Notes under the pieces: generated by a model
The model's database searches: none
What the model was told of the DNA's origin: nothing
Seen by the model: the letters and a program-made list of their open reading frames with translations, nothing else
Assembly: GCA_004352715.1 (NCBI GenBank)
Contig: SCFE01000101.1
Coordinates: 1,025,148-1,089,147 of the forward strand
Length of the DNA stretch: 64,000 bases
From: Hofstenia miamia
Taxonomy: Eukaryota; Xenacoelomorpha; Acoela
Direction: 5' to 3'
Translations under genes and position numbers: made by a program
Shown here: one piece after another, positions 11,840 to 23,367 of the stretch
How the letters are laid out: every line of letters starts with the position of its first letter
Numbering within the stretch: the stretch's first letter is position 1

Positions 11840-12496
11840 TAGCATTTCTTCTTGAGATTTAAAATATACAGTTATAATTATGTCTTAAAATTGATTAATT
11901 CCTCTTTCTGCAACACCAAATCTCATTTAAAAATACCTATCACATTCTTGGCGTCCATTTTTTAGAAATAGTATATATATATATATATATATCACTAAAA
12001 CGCAACCGATTTCTTTACTAATTATTTTAGGTAATACCGGCTATGTACTTTCTCTTGGTATTTTATGTAGTAATTTGGATTTACTCTTTCATGATAAACT
12101 TTTAATTTTGATTGTGTGTAATTTTTTGTATCTACTGGTGCTGTAGACACGCAATTATTTTTAGTTTGGGTTTTTCAAAAAAATATTTAAAAAGTAATAT
12201 TGCACAAATTTCTAAGTATTCAGGCAACAAATTATAAAGATTAAAGTTCGATATTTCACTACCAAAAAAGGTATATCTAGCTGTCTCGGTATACTATGGA
12301 CATTTCAGAGTCACTGATGCCCTATGCGGCCCTGTGAAATGTATTATAGTATACAGCGCCTTTATAACTATATATATTTGTTTATTTATTTATTTATAGG
12401 AATACTACCGCTTTGAACGCACTATTAGTAGAAATGCATGGAATGATCTTCTTTTGCAAAATTTATTAAAGAATCAATACATTGATATATATATAT
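11840..12496. other. Intronic AT-rich DNA
   Basis: Contains a (TA)n tract (11972-11990) and a (TTTA)n tract near 12380. No gene seen. Confidence 0.5.
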
Positions 12497-12911
12497 ACCG
12501 TACAACCTGTAATTGAAGGCCATGATCTCCTTGCTAGGGTGGCCTTCTATTACAGATGGCCTTCAATTACAGGGTGGCCTTCTATTTTTCAACCATCAAT
12601 TTTTGGTATTTTTAGGTCTATAAAAATTTGTTGGATAATGCTGTTTTGAGGACTATTAGTGTTCGTGTACTGTCATGTGTGCGTGTGTGTGCGTGCGTAC
12701 GTACGTACGTACCCACGCGTATCTTCACCCTTGAAAGAGAAAAGTGGATAGCTGTGTCACATACAAACCTAAGCGGTCTAATTTCAACCTCCTCGCTAGG
12801 GTGGCCTTCAATTACAGGTGCCGTCAATTACAGGGTGGCCTCCTATTTTTCAACCTCCTCGCTAGGGTGGTCTTCTATTACAGGTGGCTCTCAATTACAG
12901 GTTTTACTGTA
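12497..12911. mobile_element. TA-flanked MITE with internal repeats
   Basis: The left end reads ACCGTACAACCTGTAATTGA and the right end, reverse-complemented, ACAGTAAAACCTGTAATTGA: 18 of 20 match. Both ends sit in (TA)n, fitting mariner-type TA insertion. Inside, a unit of the form ctcgctagggtggcctt(c/t)(a/t)attacagg occurs three times (near 12530, 12790 and 12855), together with a (GT)n/(ACGT)n tract near 12680. No transposase frame, so it is a non-autonomous element of about 415 bp. Confidence 0.75.
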
Positions 12912-13001
12912 TATATATATATATATGTTATATATATACAGTCCATTAATATACAAATAAAATTATATGTACTAATATATAGAAGAAGTTAGACAACACA
13001 C

Positions 13002-13256
13002 CTGTATATACTGGAGTGTTCTTAGTAATCTCACTGTTAAGATTTTGAAAAACAGCTCTTACATCAATTGTGTAATTTTCACTAGGAGTTAAGGGGGAAA
13101 ATGTATGAGGGCTTGTTACAGTTGCGAATGAACAAGATCCTCCATCTGTTAGGTATATGCATGCTTCAAAGGTATCAGAAGTTGACGTCTCAGTGATTGT
13201 AATAGTAATGTTATCCTCATATTGGCTATCAATAGCCACATTTGGTGCAGATGGAG
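13002..13256 (-). CDS. Exon 15: FN3-like module
   Basis: A 255-bp phase 1-1 exon. Motifs: APSAPNVAI, DNIT sequon, CIYLTDGGSC, PLTPSENYTIDVRAVF, PVYTG. The donor is GTGTGT, weaker than its neighbours. The first about 140 bp and the adjoining acceptor-side intron are identical to exon 16, while the last about 110 bp follow exon 14, so it is a mosaic unit. Confidence 0.83.
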
Positions 13257-13343
13257 CTAAATATTTTATCTAGTACGGATTTTTAGTGAGAACCCTTTAG
13301 ATTGAAGTAGAGAAACATAAATATATTATAAAAATAAATATAC

Positions 13344-13598
13344 CTGTGTATGTGGGGGTGTTCTTAGTAATCTCACTGTTAAGATTTTGAAAAACAGCTC
13401 TTACATCAATTGTATAATTTTCACTAGGAGTTAAGGAAGAAAATGTATGAGGACTTGTTACAGTTGCGAAAGAACAAGATCCACCATCTGTTAAGTATAT
13501 GCATGCTTCAAGAGTGTCAGAAGTTGACGTTTCAGTGATTGTAATAGTAATGTTATCATAGTATTGGCTATCAATAGCCACATTTGGTGCTGAGGGTG
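13344..13598 (-). CDS. Exon 14: FN3-like module
   Basis: A 255-bp phase 1-1 exon (donor GTATAT). Motifs: APSAPNVAI, DNIT sequon, CIYLTDGGSC, SLTPSENYTIDVRAVF, PTYTG. The next exon follows after an intron of only 87 bp, the shortest seen, consistent with a local tandem duplication. Confidence 0.84.
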
Positions 13599-16481
13599 CT
13601 AAACAAGAATGCAAACATAAATCAAATATAAGAACCTTTAAGTAAAGTAATCGTTTGATAAATTGTATGGAAGTTATCAATTTTTAATAGTTTTCAATTC
13701 TTTATGTTATAATTTCAATTTCATTAAATAATATTTTAAGTGAAGTATATATTACACAGATAACGCTTTTTTATTGCGACCGTTCAATATTTTAAAAACT
13801 TAATTTGTTTAGATGTTTGCAAAATATATTTCAGAGAGCAATTCAACATATTAAAAGCAAAAAATTAATATGAATTTAAAAAAAATTAATTCATTTTGTA
13901 AAAATTTAGTATAGCCATCATCAAAAAAATTATTATCACTTAGAAACAATATCATTTGACTTGAAATATTTTGTTTTGTTTTGCTAGAGGTTTTCGCAAT
14001 TTATAACAGCATATTAAAAGAATTTAATTAGTATTTGTAGGTGTATCTATGTATGTACACCCAATAAAACAAATATTTCTTATATATCATACAAATCTTG
14101 GTTCTCAAAAATCTATTCCTGTACTTAGTTTTTTCATCTAGAAAAATACTTAAGTTCTAATTAGTGATGAAATTTTTCAAATATTTAAATTATTCTGAAA
14201 TTAGGCTGTATCTTCATTTTAATAGGTTAATGGCTCTGTACGTATTCTTTCATCAGAGCAACGGATGCCATATTTAGATTTTGAGTCTTCTAATTATAAA
14301 GAGCATTAATTTGTATTTCTCTTTACGACATTATTTCTTGTTGAAAATTTTTTTTATTTTCAATCAAAATGATTAGTTATAATTTTGTCTTTTGGTTTTT
14401 AAATGATGCAAATAGCAGTCTTCCATTTACTAGTTGCTTGCATCAATTTTAAGTCTGCAAGGATTTCTCTGATAACCATTACAAAGATATTCTGGTACAA
14501 ACAAACTCCTAGATGAAGAAAGCGATGATAAACATTTTGCAGCCTAGTAGATTCAATTCTTCTACAAAGTTCCCTCTTTACCAGAAATTAAATTTGCACA
14601 AATGAAACACAATTTATTTGGTTCACGTATTTTGCTTGGTTTGCTCTCTTAACTCAAAATTCTTTATAAAAAATTTCGCACAATAATAAATAGCAAGTAA
14701 AAGAATGAAAACAATTAAAAATCTAGAGATTAAATTTTATAAATAGAAAAATAACTGAATTTTAAATAAGCTTTTAAACTGGAATTCATAATTACAATTT
14801 CAAAATACGTATAATTTATCCCAATAGTGCATATTTAAGTTGCATAATGAACTGCTTTTGACTAAAATTATAACATCAATTTTTAAGCAATCTTTGAATG
14901 TAAATACATAAATTATTTTTCAATATAATACGAAAATATTGAAAACATAAATTCTGGACAAAATATTAAATACATTTTATCAAAAATTATGCCGGCGTAA
15001 AACTTGTGTTTTACCAGTGTTATATAGTGGAGTCGATATATTTATACAAATAAAATTGAATAGGCATTACCGTGTCAATAAAATATTTCCAACAAAATAG
15101 TTTGTCTTATAAAATAAGGGTCTTAGAAGGTTTGCGGTGAAAATCAGTGCAATACATCCATCGGAGGAGAGGTTAGGGGTCAAACTTAAAATTAGAAATA
15201 TATGAAATCTTCATTTGGTGTTATATTTTTAATGCAGTAAGGCAATGACTAAATATGATTATATACCACATAAAGGTGGCCTGGAGTACTAAAGGCATTG
15301 AAGCTGGACCACGGATTGAAAAATGGCACCCCTTAGGTTGGGCAAGGGGGTTGTGCATTGTGAAATTTTTATGCTTTCTTAGCTTGCTTGAAGTTTGACC
15401 TTGAAAGAGACCTGAAATACATCATAATGTTACGCATTTGAATTTTGAATAATTAATAAACATCATTTATTGACTATTTCACATTTATTAGTTCATTTTT
15501 AGAAATGTCAGTTTATTCAAAATCATGAAAATTTCTGCCCTAATTGCGTAATACTGGTTGACATTGATAATATTTCTTTATTTTCTGTTAGAGTAGGTCT
15601 TTGACAATAATTAGTGTAGAAATATCGAAATATTTCTATATTATTCAGTTACATAAAGTTATAGTGATAAATTGCTTAAAAATAATTTTGCTATTATTGA
15701 ATATTAAATTGAAAAACATTCTCTAAGAATTTTTTAGTTTAGTTCTTAATTGCTGATGCCCCTGTCCTGTCATATTGTTTGTTATTAAGACTTTCTTCCA
15801 CTAAATTGTTATCAAAATGATTTAATACATTAAATTTTAGAAAATCTGTTTATAAAACATTAATAAAAAGTAATTTGACAAATTCAATAGAGATGAGCTT
15901 AATTAAATTTTCATCTCCTAAAGAAACTAATAGGAGGCTCAGCAAATTACAGACAATGTCTATCTCTATACAAAATAATTGTTTTTTTAAATGAAATATA
16001 CTTTAAAATAAATCAATGAAACTAAATTAAATATTTCAAGTTGATGAAATTTCCTTAGAGAAAGATTTTAGCGGGATGGAACTAAGGCTGGTCAAGTAGT
16101 AACGGAATTTCATTTTCAATGTTAAAATGGATGCTACTCGTTCAATAATGATTTACTTTTTTATCGAAGTATGTCATGTGCGACTCCTTAATGGGTTCCT
16201 CAATGAAACAGAATATTTTTTGAGAAATTCTGTTTTCTTAGATCCATAAGCACATACTACTCGGTAATAGAACTTCAAAAAGTTAACATCACTTTTACAA
16301 GTATATACAATTTACATCGAAACATACTGTTCCTTTATACAATACGTATATGATAAATCTTATATTCATTTAGGATTATTACACTATCTCATCACCAAAT
16401 ATTGACATTGTTGAATATGCATGAAGTACTTATGTAGAAAATTTGGAAAATAGTGTATTCAAGTATAAAAAATAAACCAAA
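13599..16481. other. Long AT-rich intron segment, nothing recognised
   Basis: Upstream part of the intron between exons 13 and 14. Very AT-rich, with no long frame, FN3-like exon or transposon terminus that I could support. A slightly GC-richer patch at about 15280-15410 may be an unidentified repeat. Confidence 0.5.
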
Positions 16482-17646
16482 TATACCTTGTCATAAAAAG
16501 GGAGCTGTGGTGGAGATTTGTTTTTCGTTAAAATCTTTTGTTTTGTTGGGCTGATAGGGAAATGATTAGCGTGAAATTTGTAAAGCATATATTTACGTAA
16601 CCAACAATGGTAATTATATTTGTGGGCTTACAAATACCCACTAAAATGCCATGAAGAACAAACGAGACAAAGTTGAATTTCTGCATCACAACGTCACCCA
16701 TTATTCTAGTTTTTTAAAAACAGTATCAGACATGCAAAGACAACCTTCTACAGAAACTTTAAAGAAAAGCTGGAAGTGACCGTTCTGTGAAAATTTCGGT
16801 GCATAAAAAGCAGAGATTGACAAACTTAGCTCTGAAAAATCTCATTTTCTCTGAACGAAATATAGTTCAAAAGTTGCTAGAGAGGACTGGAATTTCTGTT
16901 CATCATTCGACTACATTGTCATTGGCTAGATCGAGCATAAAGAAGAAACTGCCGAAAATTGTACCGAATATCACATATTTTTACGAGGAAAAACGACAGA
17001 GTTTCGCAGTTTTCAGGATATTTTTCTTTCAGATGAGTGTATTTTTCAGGTGCATGGAAACAATGTCATAGTTTGGAGCAGTAGTCAGCAGAAATTGTCG
17101 CGAAAATACTTTCCAAAAGTTACAGATTCGAGTGCACTGCCATCTTCGGGATTTACATTTGAAAATTATCCACGAATGAACTATTAACCGTCAAAATATT
17201 GCGAAATTCACGTGCTTTATGCTCCAACGGTTGGATTTTAAGCAAAATGACGCAACCAGTCACAACTCCCGTGAAAGAAATAATTTCATGCCTGAAGACA
17301 ACATTCAAATTGTGCAGTGGCAACAAAACTCTCCATATAGCAATACGCTGGAAAACATGCAGACTATGACCAATAACTTTTTGGAACAGAAAAATCTACA
17401 AAAATGGGCAACATTGGTCGAAAAAATCCAAGAATCACATGAAATTTCGTCGGTCATACTCAGAAATTTGATGAATTGCGTTTATCCAAATGCTTAACAA
17501 GGAACGGAAAATTTGTAAGAACCTAAGCTATGTGCTTATAGCCAATTCATTTTCACACTACTTCCAATTTTTGTTTGTAAATTAATTCATCCGTTTGTCT
17601 GTAAAATAAATTTTCCTGAGTTCCATTTTTTTGTGACAAGGTATAC
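16482..17646 (+). mobile_element. Degenerate Tc1-like transposon with TIRs
   Basis: Terminal inverted repeats: TATACCTTGTCATAAAAAGG on the left and TATACCTTGTCACAAAAAAA (reverse-complemented) on the right. The plus-strand transposase is broken across frames. The N-terminal helix-turn-helix region is at about 16770-16930 (KKQRLTNLALKN, then ERTGISVHHST). The first catalytic motif IFLSDECIFQVHGN is at about 17020-17060 in a second frame. NDATSHNSRE at about 17245 marks the second catalytic region, and WQQNSPYSNTLENM at about 17320-17360 the third. About 1.16 kb, the expected size for a Tc1-like element. Confidence 0.78.
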
Positions 17647-18339
17647 AATAAATATTTTGATTACTATTGTTGACTTCACACGAATCAGCGAAGTTGACAG
17701 TACTTTCGGTATCAGCATATTTCTCAAGATCATCCTTAAGAATCCTGATTTTTATTTGCTGAAGAACCAATATGATTCATTTAAAAAATTCGAATTTTAA
17801 TTATTGAATAATTGTTTATCTATCACTAGTGCAAATTGATGTAGAAGAAAGCATTTCTGTTATCAAAGTTAAAATGAACAACATTGGTCAACAATAGTTA
17901 CACCATCTTCTATTTTGATTTTGGATAGCAAATAAAAACATTTTTTCAACTGCTTCTAATTGATGCCATAATCAGGGCAGGATAAAGTTGCGTACATAAT
18001 TCCCCAATTTCCATGCATTTTTGCTTTTGTCAGTTTTTCGGCAATTTTTACGCATTTCGATTAAATTATGTAATTCTGAGAAATAACAAACGGCTTTTCC
18101 AAGAAAGGAGTCTCAATTCTTATCTAATAAATTAGTCAATTGTATTTCGCAGAAATGCGTCGCACACTAATTCAATTTACAATACTGTACTGTGGTGCTC
18201 GACCTCGTTGCATTCGCATGTATAATCGAAACCCAGTGGACGGTGGTAGCATTATCCGGAAATACAATGCAATACAGTATTTAACTTGTAAGGAATGTAC
18301 GGCTAAATCATGACAACATCTCCTTACAACAATTGTCAC
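17647..18339. other. Intronic DNA, nothing recognised
   Basis: Between the Tc1-like element and the hAT-like relic. No supported feature. Confidence 0.45.
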
Positions 18340-18740
18340 ACAAGAGAATCAAGTCGAAAAGGACTTGACAAATACTTTGGTAGTGTCGGCATAGCATATC
18401 ATACACTGAATTGATATTCCAGTATTTCGAAAATTTTGGAGATATACACTAAAAAAGATATGCAATTGGAGACTTTTTTGAAAAATTAACTGGAAGAGGA
18501 GTTTAAGCGAGTTGAGTAAGGACCTATCGATATGTTTCAAAACAAGCCGTATTTCTTGATGGTTGACGAGTCAAATAATACATACACCAGGAAGTACTGT
18601 TTCAGCATGTGGATTAACCTGAAAATCCTAAATTTATATAAGTCATGCAATTTCCTGAAGCAGACCACAAGACTGTCATTCAGTTCATTACCTCAGCAAT
18701 CATCAAGATTTTCGCAGGGGAGATCAAGATAAAAAATATT
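18340..18740 (+). pseudogene. Possible hAT-like transposase relic
   Basis: The plus-strand frame includes MFQNKPYFLMVDESNNTY at 18532 onward, resembling the PF-S-[IL]-x-[IV]-D-E-S/T region around the first catalytic Asp of hAT/DUF4371-type transposases. An upstream frame reads DKYFGSVGIAYHTL. Stops are frequent and no terminal repeats were found, so this is a weak assignment. Confidence 0.32.
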
Positions 18741-20386
18741 GCTCCTTGTACCTGACGTAGCTTCATATATGTTGAAAGCCAATTCTGGAAATTGCTGATT
18801 TTATGAATGCAAGGTTTTTTAACTTGCGGACATCACGGAAAGAGCCTTAGATGCCAAATTTTCTCCTGTTACTGCGATATTCGGAGTGCCTTTTTAAATC
18901 TCACTTGTATTCTTTCAACAACAACAACGTCAAAGTGTATCAGTGTTTCATTTGATAATTTAATTGTTATCGGATTTCTACAACAAAATGATTGTGAGTT
19001 TATTTTCGTTATTAATTTTAAGCTGTTTTACTCAAAAATTTACCATAAAATCAATAAATGCATCTGTTAGTCTGGATTTTTGATCCTAAATGATCCATGG
19101 ATATCCATAAAATGAATTTTCTGCACAACATCCAGTAGATATCCATGGCTTGGATCGGTCCATATCTAGGTCCAGATCATAGGCACAGCCAACTGGAGGG
19201 CACTGCCCCGATACTAAGAGACAGATAAAAATCTGACTATCATTATTATATTGTATGTATTTAAAACAAGGCCATACATATTTAATAGGCCATCCTATTT
19301 TTACTCATGCAAAATTTAACAGAAGCAATAAACAGTTATGTGCACAGTAAGTCAAATTTTTTGTTGCAGTGAAATATCTTTGTGTATTGTATTGCACTGC
19401 AATTAAACTCTGCTATATTTGCTTTTCAAGTAGCAATGTTTTTAAATAGTTAAAAAAATGCATTCAGATTGCATTTTCTCAAAAACTTTTAAAGTTTTAA
19501 AGCTACTTTGTTTACCTAATGATAAATTTGGAAATAAGTTCGTTCTTTTTTCAATGTATCAATAATTTTGAAGTCATGGTTTTTAAGAAAAATATATGCT
19601 TTTATAGCAGTTTGGAAGAATATATATTTACTCTAGTACACAAGTTAGATTTTTAAATACTTACATGATATTAACATAAAACATTAAAGGTTATTTCTTG
19701 ACGATCTAATGAAACAAAAAAACGAAATAATCATAACATTTTTTTCTCTTTTGTAACCTATCGATATATAATTCTGGTTGCGCGCCTAATACAGATCCAT
19801 GGTAACCTTGTTGATTTCTGTTAGCAACAAGTGTGTGCTCTCAGCATATGTAGCAGTACATTTTTGCAGCTTCTTCTCGACTTCAGCATTTTATTCACAC
19901 AAACAAAATATATTCTTTAAAAGTATATTTAAATGCACTGAATACGTAAATTGTGAGTGACAATGCAAACACTTCTATGTCATTGCTGATGGTTGGCCTA
20001 TAATTCAAACAAATTGTGTCCTGTTTCCTTTCATTTATTTTTCGTATAAGCAACTGTTGTACAAGGCAGTCCCTCGGAGATTTTCATATTTATGCAGTGT
20101 AATAATTTTCATTTTTTTATCATGAGAAAGTTGTTCTTTCATCAAGGACGCACAGAATCCTTGGAATATATATTTTTGTGGAGGAAAAAACAATGTTGTC
20201 AGTTGCGAAATTTTTTGTTACAAGATTATCATAAAATGGCCAAAAAGCTTTAAAATAATTTCGTCAGCAATAGAAGAAATAATAAATTTAGGTTTATAAA
20301 ATTTAAGGGCTTTTTTTGTAAATTTTGAGAGATGACAATTTTTTTACTACATACTGTATATAAATAAAAACTCTCAGGACACTTAC
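18741..20386. other. Intronic AT-rich DNA, nothing recognised
   Basis: Only short frames. At 19083-19200 the words atggatatcca and gatcc recur, perhaps part of an interspersed repeat. Confidence 0.45.
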
Positions 20387-20641
20387 CTGTATATACTGAA
20401 GTGCTTCTCGTTGTTTCACTAAATAGTCTTTCAAAAACAGCTCTCACATCAATTGTGTAATTTCCACTAGCACTTAAGGAGGTAAATGTATGAGGACTTG
20501 TTACTGTTGCGTATGAACATGATCCGGAATCTGTTAAGTATATGCATGCTTCAAAAGTATCAGAAGTTGACGCTTCAGTGATTGTGATGGTAATATTATC
20601 ATGGTATTGGCTATCAATAGTTACTACTGGTTCTAATGGAG
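20387..20641 (-). CDS. Exon 13: FN3-like module
   Basis: A 255-bp phase 1-1 exon with a strong donor GTAAGT. Motifs: APLEPVVTI, DNIT sequon, CIYLTDSGSC, SLSASGNYTIDVRAVF, SVYTG. Its central part is the closest match to exon 10. Confidence 0.83.
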
Positions 20642-21580
20642 CTAAAGAAAAATTTCACAAACGAGTTTTAATTAGCCTGAAAGTTCGTATTTGCTTGAAC
20701 TAGTATAAATTGAATTGTTTAGAGAAAAAATCATTGATTTCCCATTTTAGTACACTGGTCACTTAATAATAATAATAATAATAATAATAGTAATTCACCG
20801 ATAAATATCAGATTAGGTGCTCAACCATATCAGTTGCGCCTTCTGCTATCCAAAAACCAAAAAGAATTCTAAACAAGTGTTGACTTGTGTGTAGTTCAGA
20901 TCATTACAACACAAATTAAAATTTATGCATCTGTGTAAACGACGTGAAAAATATAAAGAATAGTGATCAATTCTTCAATACAGAAATTGAAAAACTATTG
21001 AAAAGGTCCATTTGTAAATTCCATCCTTCAACATGTAAAATTTTCACTGCTTTTCTAACCATGTGTTTTATCATTCATATTTGTAGAAAAGTTCACTTTG
21101 CATGGTTTACTACATCTTTGAGCAAATTTTACACTTTCTGTGTAGTTACTATGAAAATTATCAACTATGTCCTTATCACATTTAACACCTCCAGCTTTAA
21201 GATAACTTCCATTTTACATTTCTTAGTGATCTAACCATGAACATTATATTTCATTTGCACAACCGTTGGACTTATATCTCGGTAGGCAATGTTGAATCGA
21301 TTTAGATTATACTCTTAATGAAATACACGCATTTGAGGAAGTGAAGTGTATTATAATATTGCAAGTATAGACAAGGGATTAGACATAGAAGTCTAAATTT
21401 CGCTTTGTGCATTCTTAATGTACATGCTGAATAATGGTTCTATCTACATATTATTGTATACTTGAATATTGATAGTTATTATTAGTAGAAATAATATATT
21501 TAGTTTTATTACATGTTATTAAGTTCAACAAATGTTCCTTGCTGGACATGCAATTATGTATAAGTAAATATGTGACTTAC
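20642..21580. other. Intron between exons 12 and 13
   Basis: 939 bp. Contains an (AAT)n tract at 20767-20790. The plus-strand frame at 20944-21234 shows no recognisable domain. Confidence 0.6.
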
Positions 21581-21841
21581 CTGTATATACTGGGGTGTTT
21601 CTTGTTATTTCGCTGTGGAGAGTTTCAAAAACTGCTTTGACATCGATTGTGTAGTTTTCACTTGCGGTTAGGGAGGTAAATGTATGCGGACTTGTGACAG
21701 TTGCATATGTACATGATCCAGATCCAGAAGCTGTTGTGTATATACATGTTTCAAAAGAATCAGATGTAGATGTTTCAGTGATTGTGATTGTAATGTTATC
21801 GTGATATTGGCTGTCAATGGTTACACTTGGAGCTGAGGGTG
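21581..21841 (-). CDS. Exon 12: FN3-like module, 261 bp
   Basis: A phase 1-1 exon with a strong donor GTAAGT. It carries the same kind of two-codon Gly-Ser expansion in the cysteine loop as exon 6 (CIYTTASGSGSC). Other motifs: DNIT sequon, SLTASENYTIDVKAVF, PVYTG. Confidence 0.83.
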
Positions 21842-22011
21842 CTAAATAAGAATAAAATATAAATGTTTAAGCGCAATATAAACAAATATGAGAAGCTTTG
21901 TCATTGCACTATCTACAATACCAAAAATTTTATAAATTCATTTCTTTTTCGTTCCTTGCGTTTTTTCTACTGTAGTAGTGTTCTGCGGCACCATAATTTT
22001 ATTCATCCGAG

Positions 22012-22042
<31 letters not shown>

Positions 22043-22739
22043 AGGTAATTCTCTGAAATCCGTTTTCCTACTTTCTAAATGTATTGACTCAGTCTTATGT
22101 TAGTCCCATTTCATTGAATTAAATTATTCCGCAGAACTCTGAAGTCTAATATTTTATAATGAGTGTTTCGTACACTTTGAATATTGAAATTTGTGTATTA
22201 TGAAAACCTGCTGGGTTTCAATCTGAAGAGTGTGGAGGAGGTGGAAAATATCGTTATAATTACTTGCGAAAAATTGCTGAAATAGCAAAAATGCATGACT
22301 TCATGCATTATAAGGATGTAAAATTTCATATATTCTTTTGCATAGTTATCGAATTTTTCCTAGTAAAACTTATGGAGAAATCTCAAAACATCCTAACCTG
22401 GTTGTATAGTCCTTAATGAAAACGTCAGCACTGTCCCAACAGTGAATACACTGATTAAGTTAATCATTCATGCTTATTTTAGAAGTTATGAAAGTTTACT
22501 GCTCAATTCTTAACAGATTCCACGCTCTTTATTGGCTTTCTGAATTAATCCCCAAGTGTAAGAAAAAGGTTTATCAATTCATTTACTAAGGAAACACTAT
22601 TTTGCATACTAAGTATTAACATAAAGTATAGGATTGTGTAAAAAAAAATTTAAACCAATCAAAAAGCAAAAAAATTAAATGGATAACACAATGTATTTTT
22701 GCAATAGCAATGTTTAACTAAACTAATATTCAATTTTCA

Positions 22740-22900
22740 ATATCAGTGCTTTGAACTCTTTCAAAGTATTTACCACATTTAACAACACATCGTTTCCATT
22801 TGGAAAGAAGATTATCAAAACCAAGGAAATCGTAGGTCAACCATCACTGATAGCAAATTTGGTTCAAATTAGTTATTATTGCATCTCTTAATTCAACTTA
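22740..22900 (-). pseudogene. Probable mariner-type transposase C terminus, relic
   Basis: A minus-strand frame reads FLGFDNLLSKWKRCVVKCG then KYFERVQ and a stop. The G-[IF]-x-x-L-[LV]-x-[RK]-W-x-[KR]-C-[IV]-x-x-x-G-x-Y-[FV]-E pattern is the usual C-terminal end of a class of animal mariner transposases. A stop lies upstream and no DDE region or ends are seen. Confidence 0.42.
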
Positions 22901-22960
22901 AACATGTGGATCCACTAACGGTGCTTCACTTGTAAAATTTCTGATTCTGCTTTCAAATAA

Positions 22961-23075
22961 AATAATATTGATTTATTGATTTTGAAATATATTTAACAAA
23001 TATATATATATATATATAGTAATAATAATAATAATAATAAATAAAAAATTGATTTATTGATTTTGAAATATATTC
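22961..23075. repeat. Direct repeat flanking microsatellites
   Basis: attgatttattgattttgaa and following bases occur at about 22968-22991 and again at 23046-23070. Between the copies lie (TA)n and (AAT)n tracts. Confidence 0.6.
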
Positions 23076-23159
23076 CGTTACTCATTTTAATTTTTCTTGT
23101 TTTGATGGATGTTAAACATCTGTAAAGCTATTTATACAACCCTATATGTAGCTTATATC

Positions 23160-23199
<40 letters not shown>

Positions 23200-23293
23200 N
23201 NNNNNNNNNNNNNNNNNNNNNNNNNNNNNNNNNNNNNNNNNNNNNNNNNNNNNNNNNNNNNNNNNNNNNNNNNNNNNNNNNNNNNNNNNNNNN
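23200..23293. other. Assembly gap in (TA)n
   Basis: A run of N after a (TA)n tract. Confidence 0.95.
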
Positions 23294-23319
23294 TTTATAC
23301 TATAACAGTTAAAATATTT

Positions 23320-23356
<37 letters not shown>

Positions 23357-23367
23357 ATATATATATA

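Noticed and set aside
13297-13680. Met start upstream of exon 14 as a separate small gene
   Set aside because: The upstream residues are translated intron; the acceptor TTTAG and the shared 255-bp length place the true exon boundary at 13598.
20944-21234. Plus-strand 96-residue frame in the intron between exons 12 and 13
   Set aside because: Hydrophobic but without a recognisable pattern, and antisense within an intron; the AT-rich base composition explains it.
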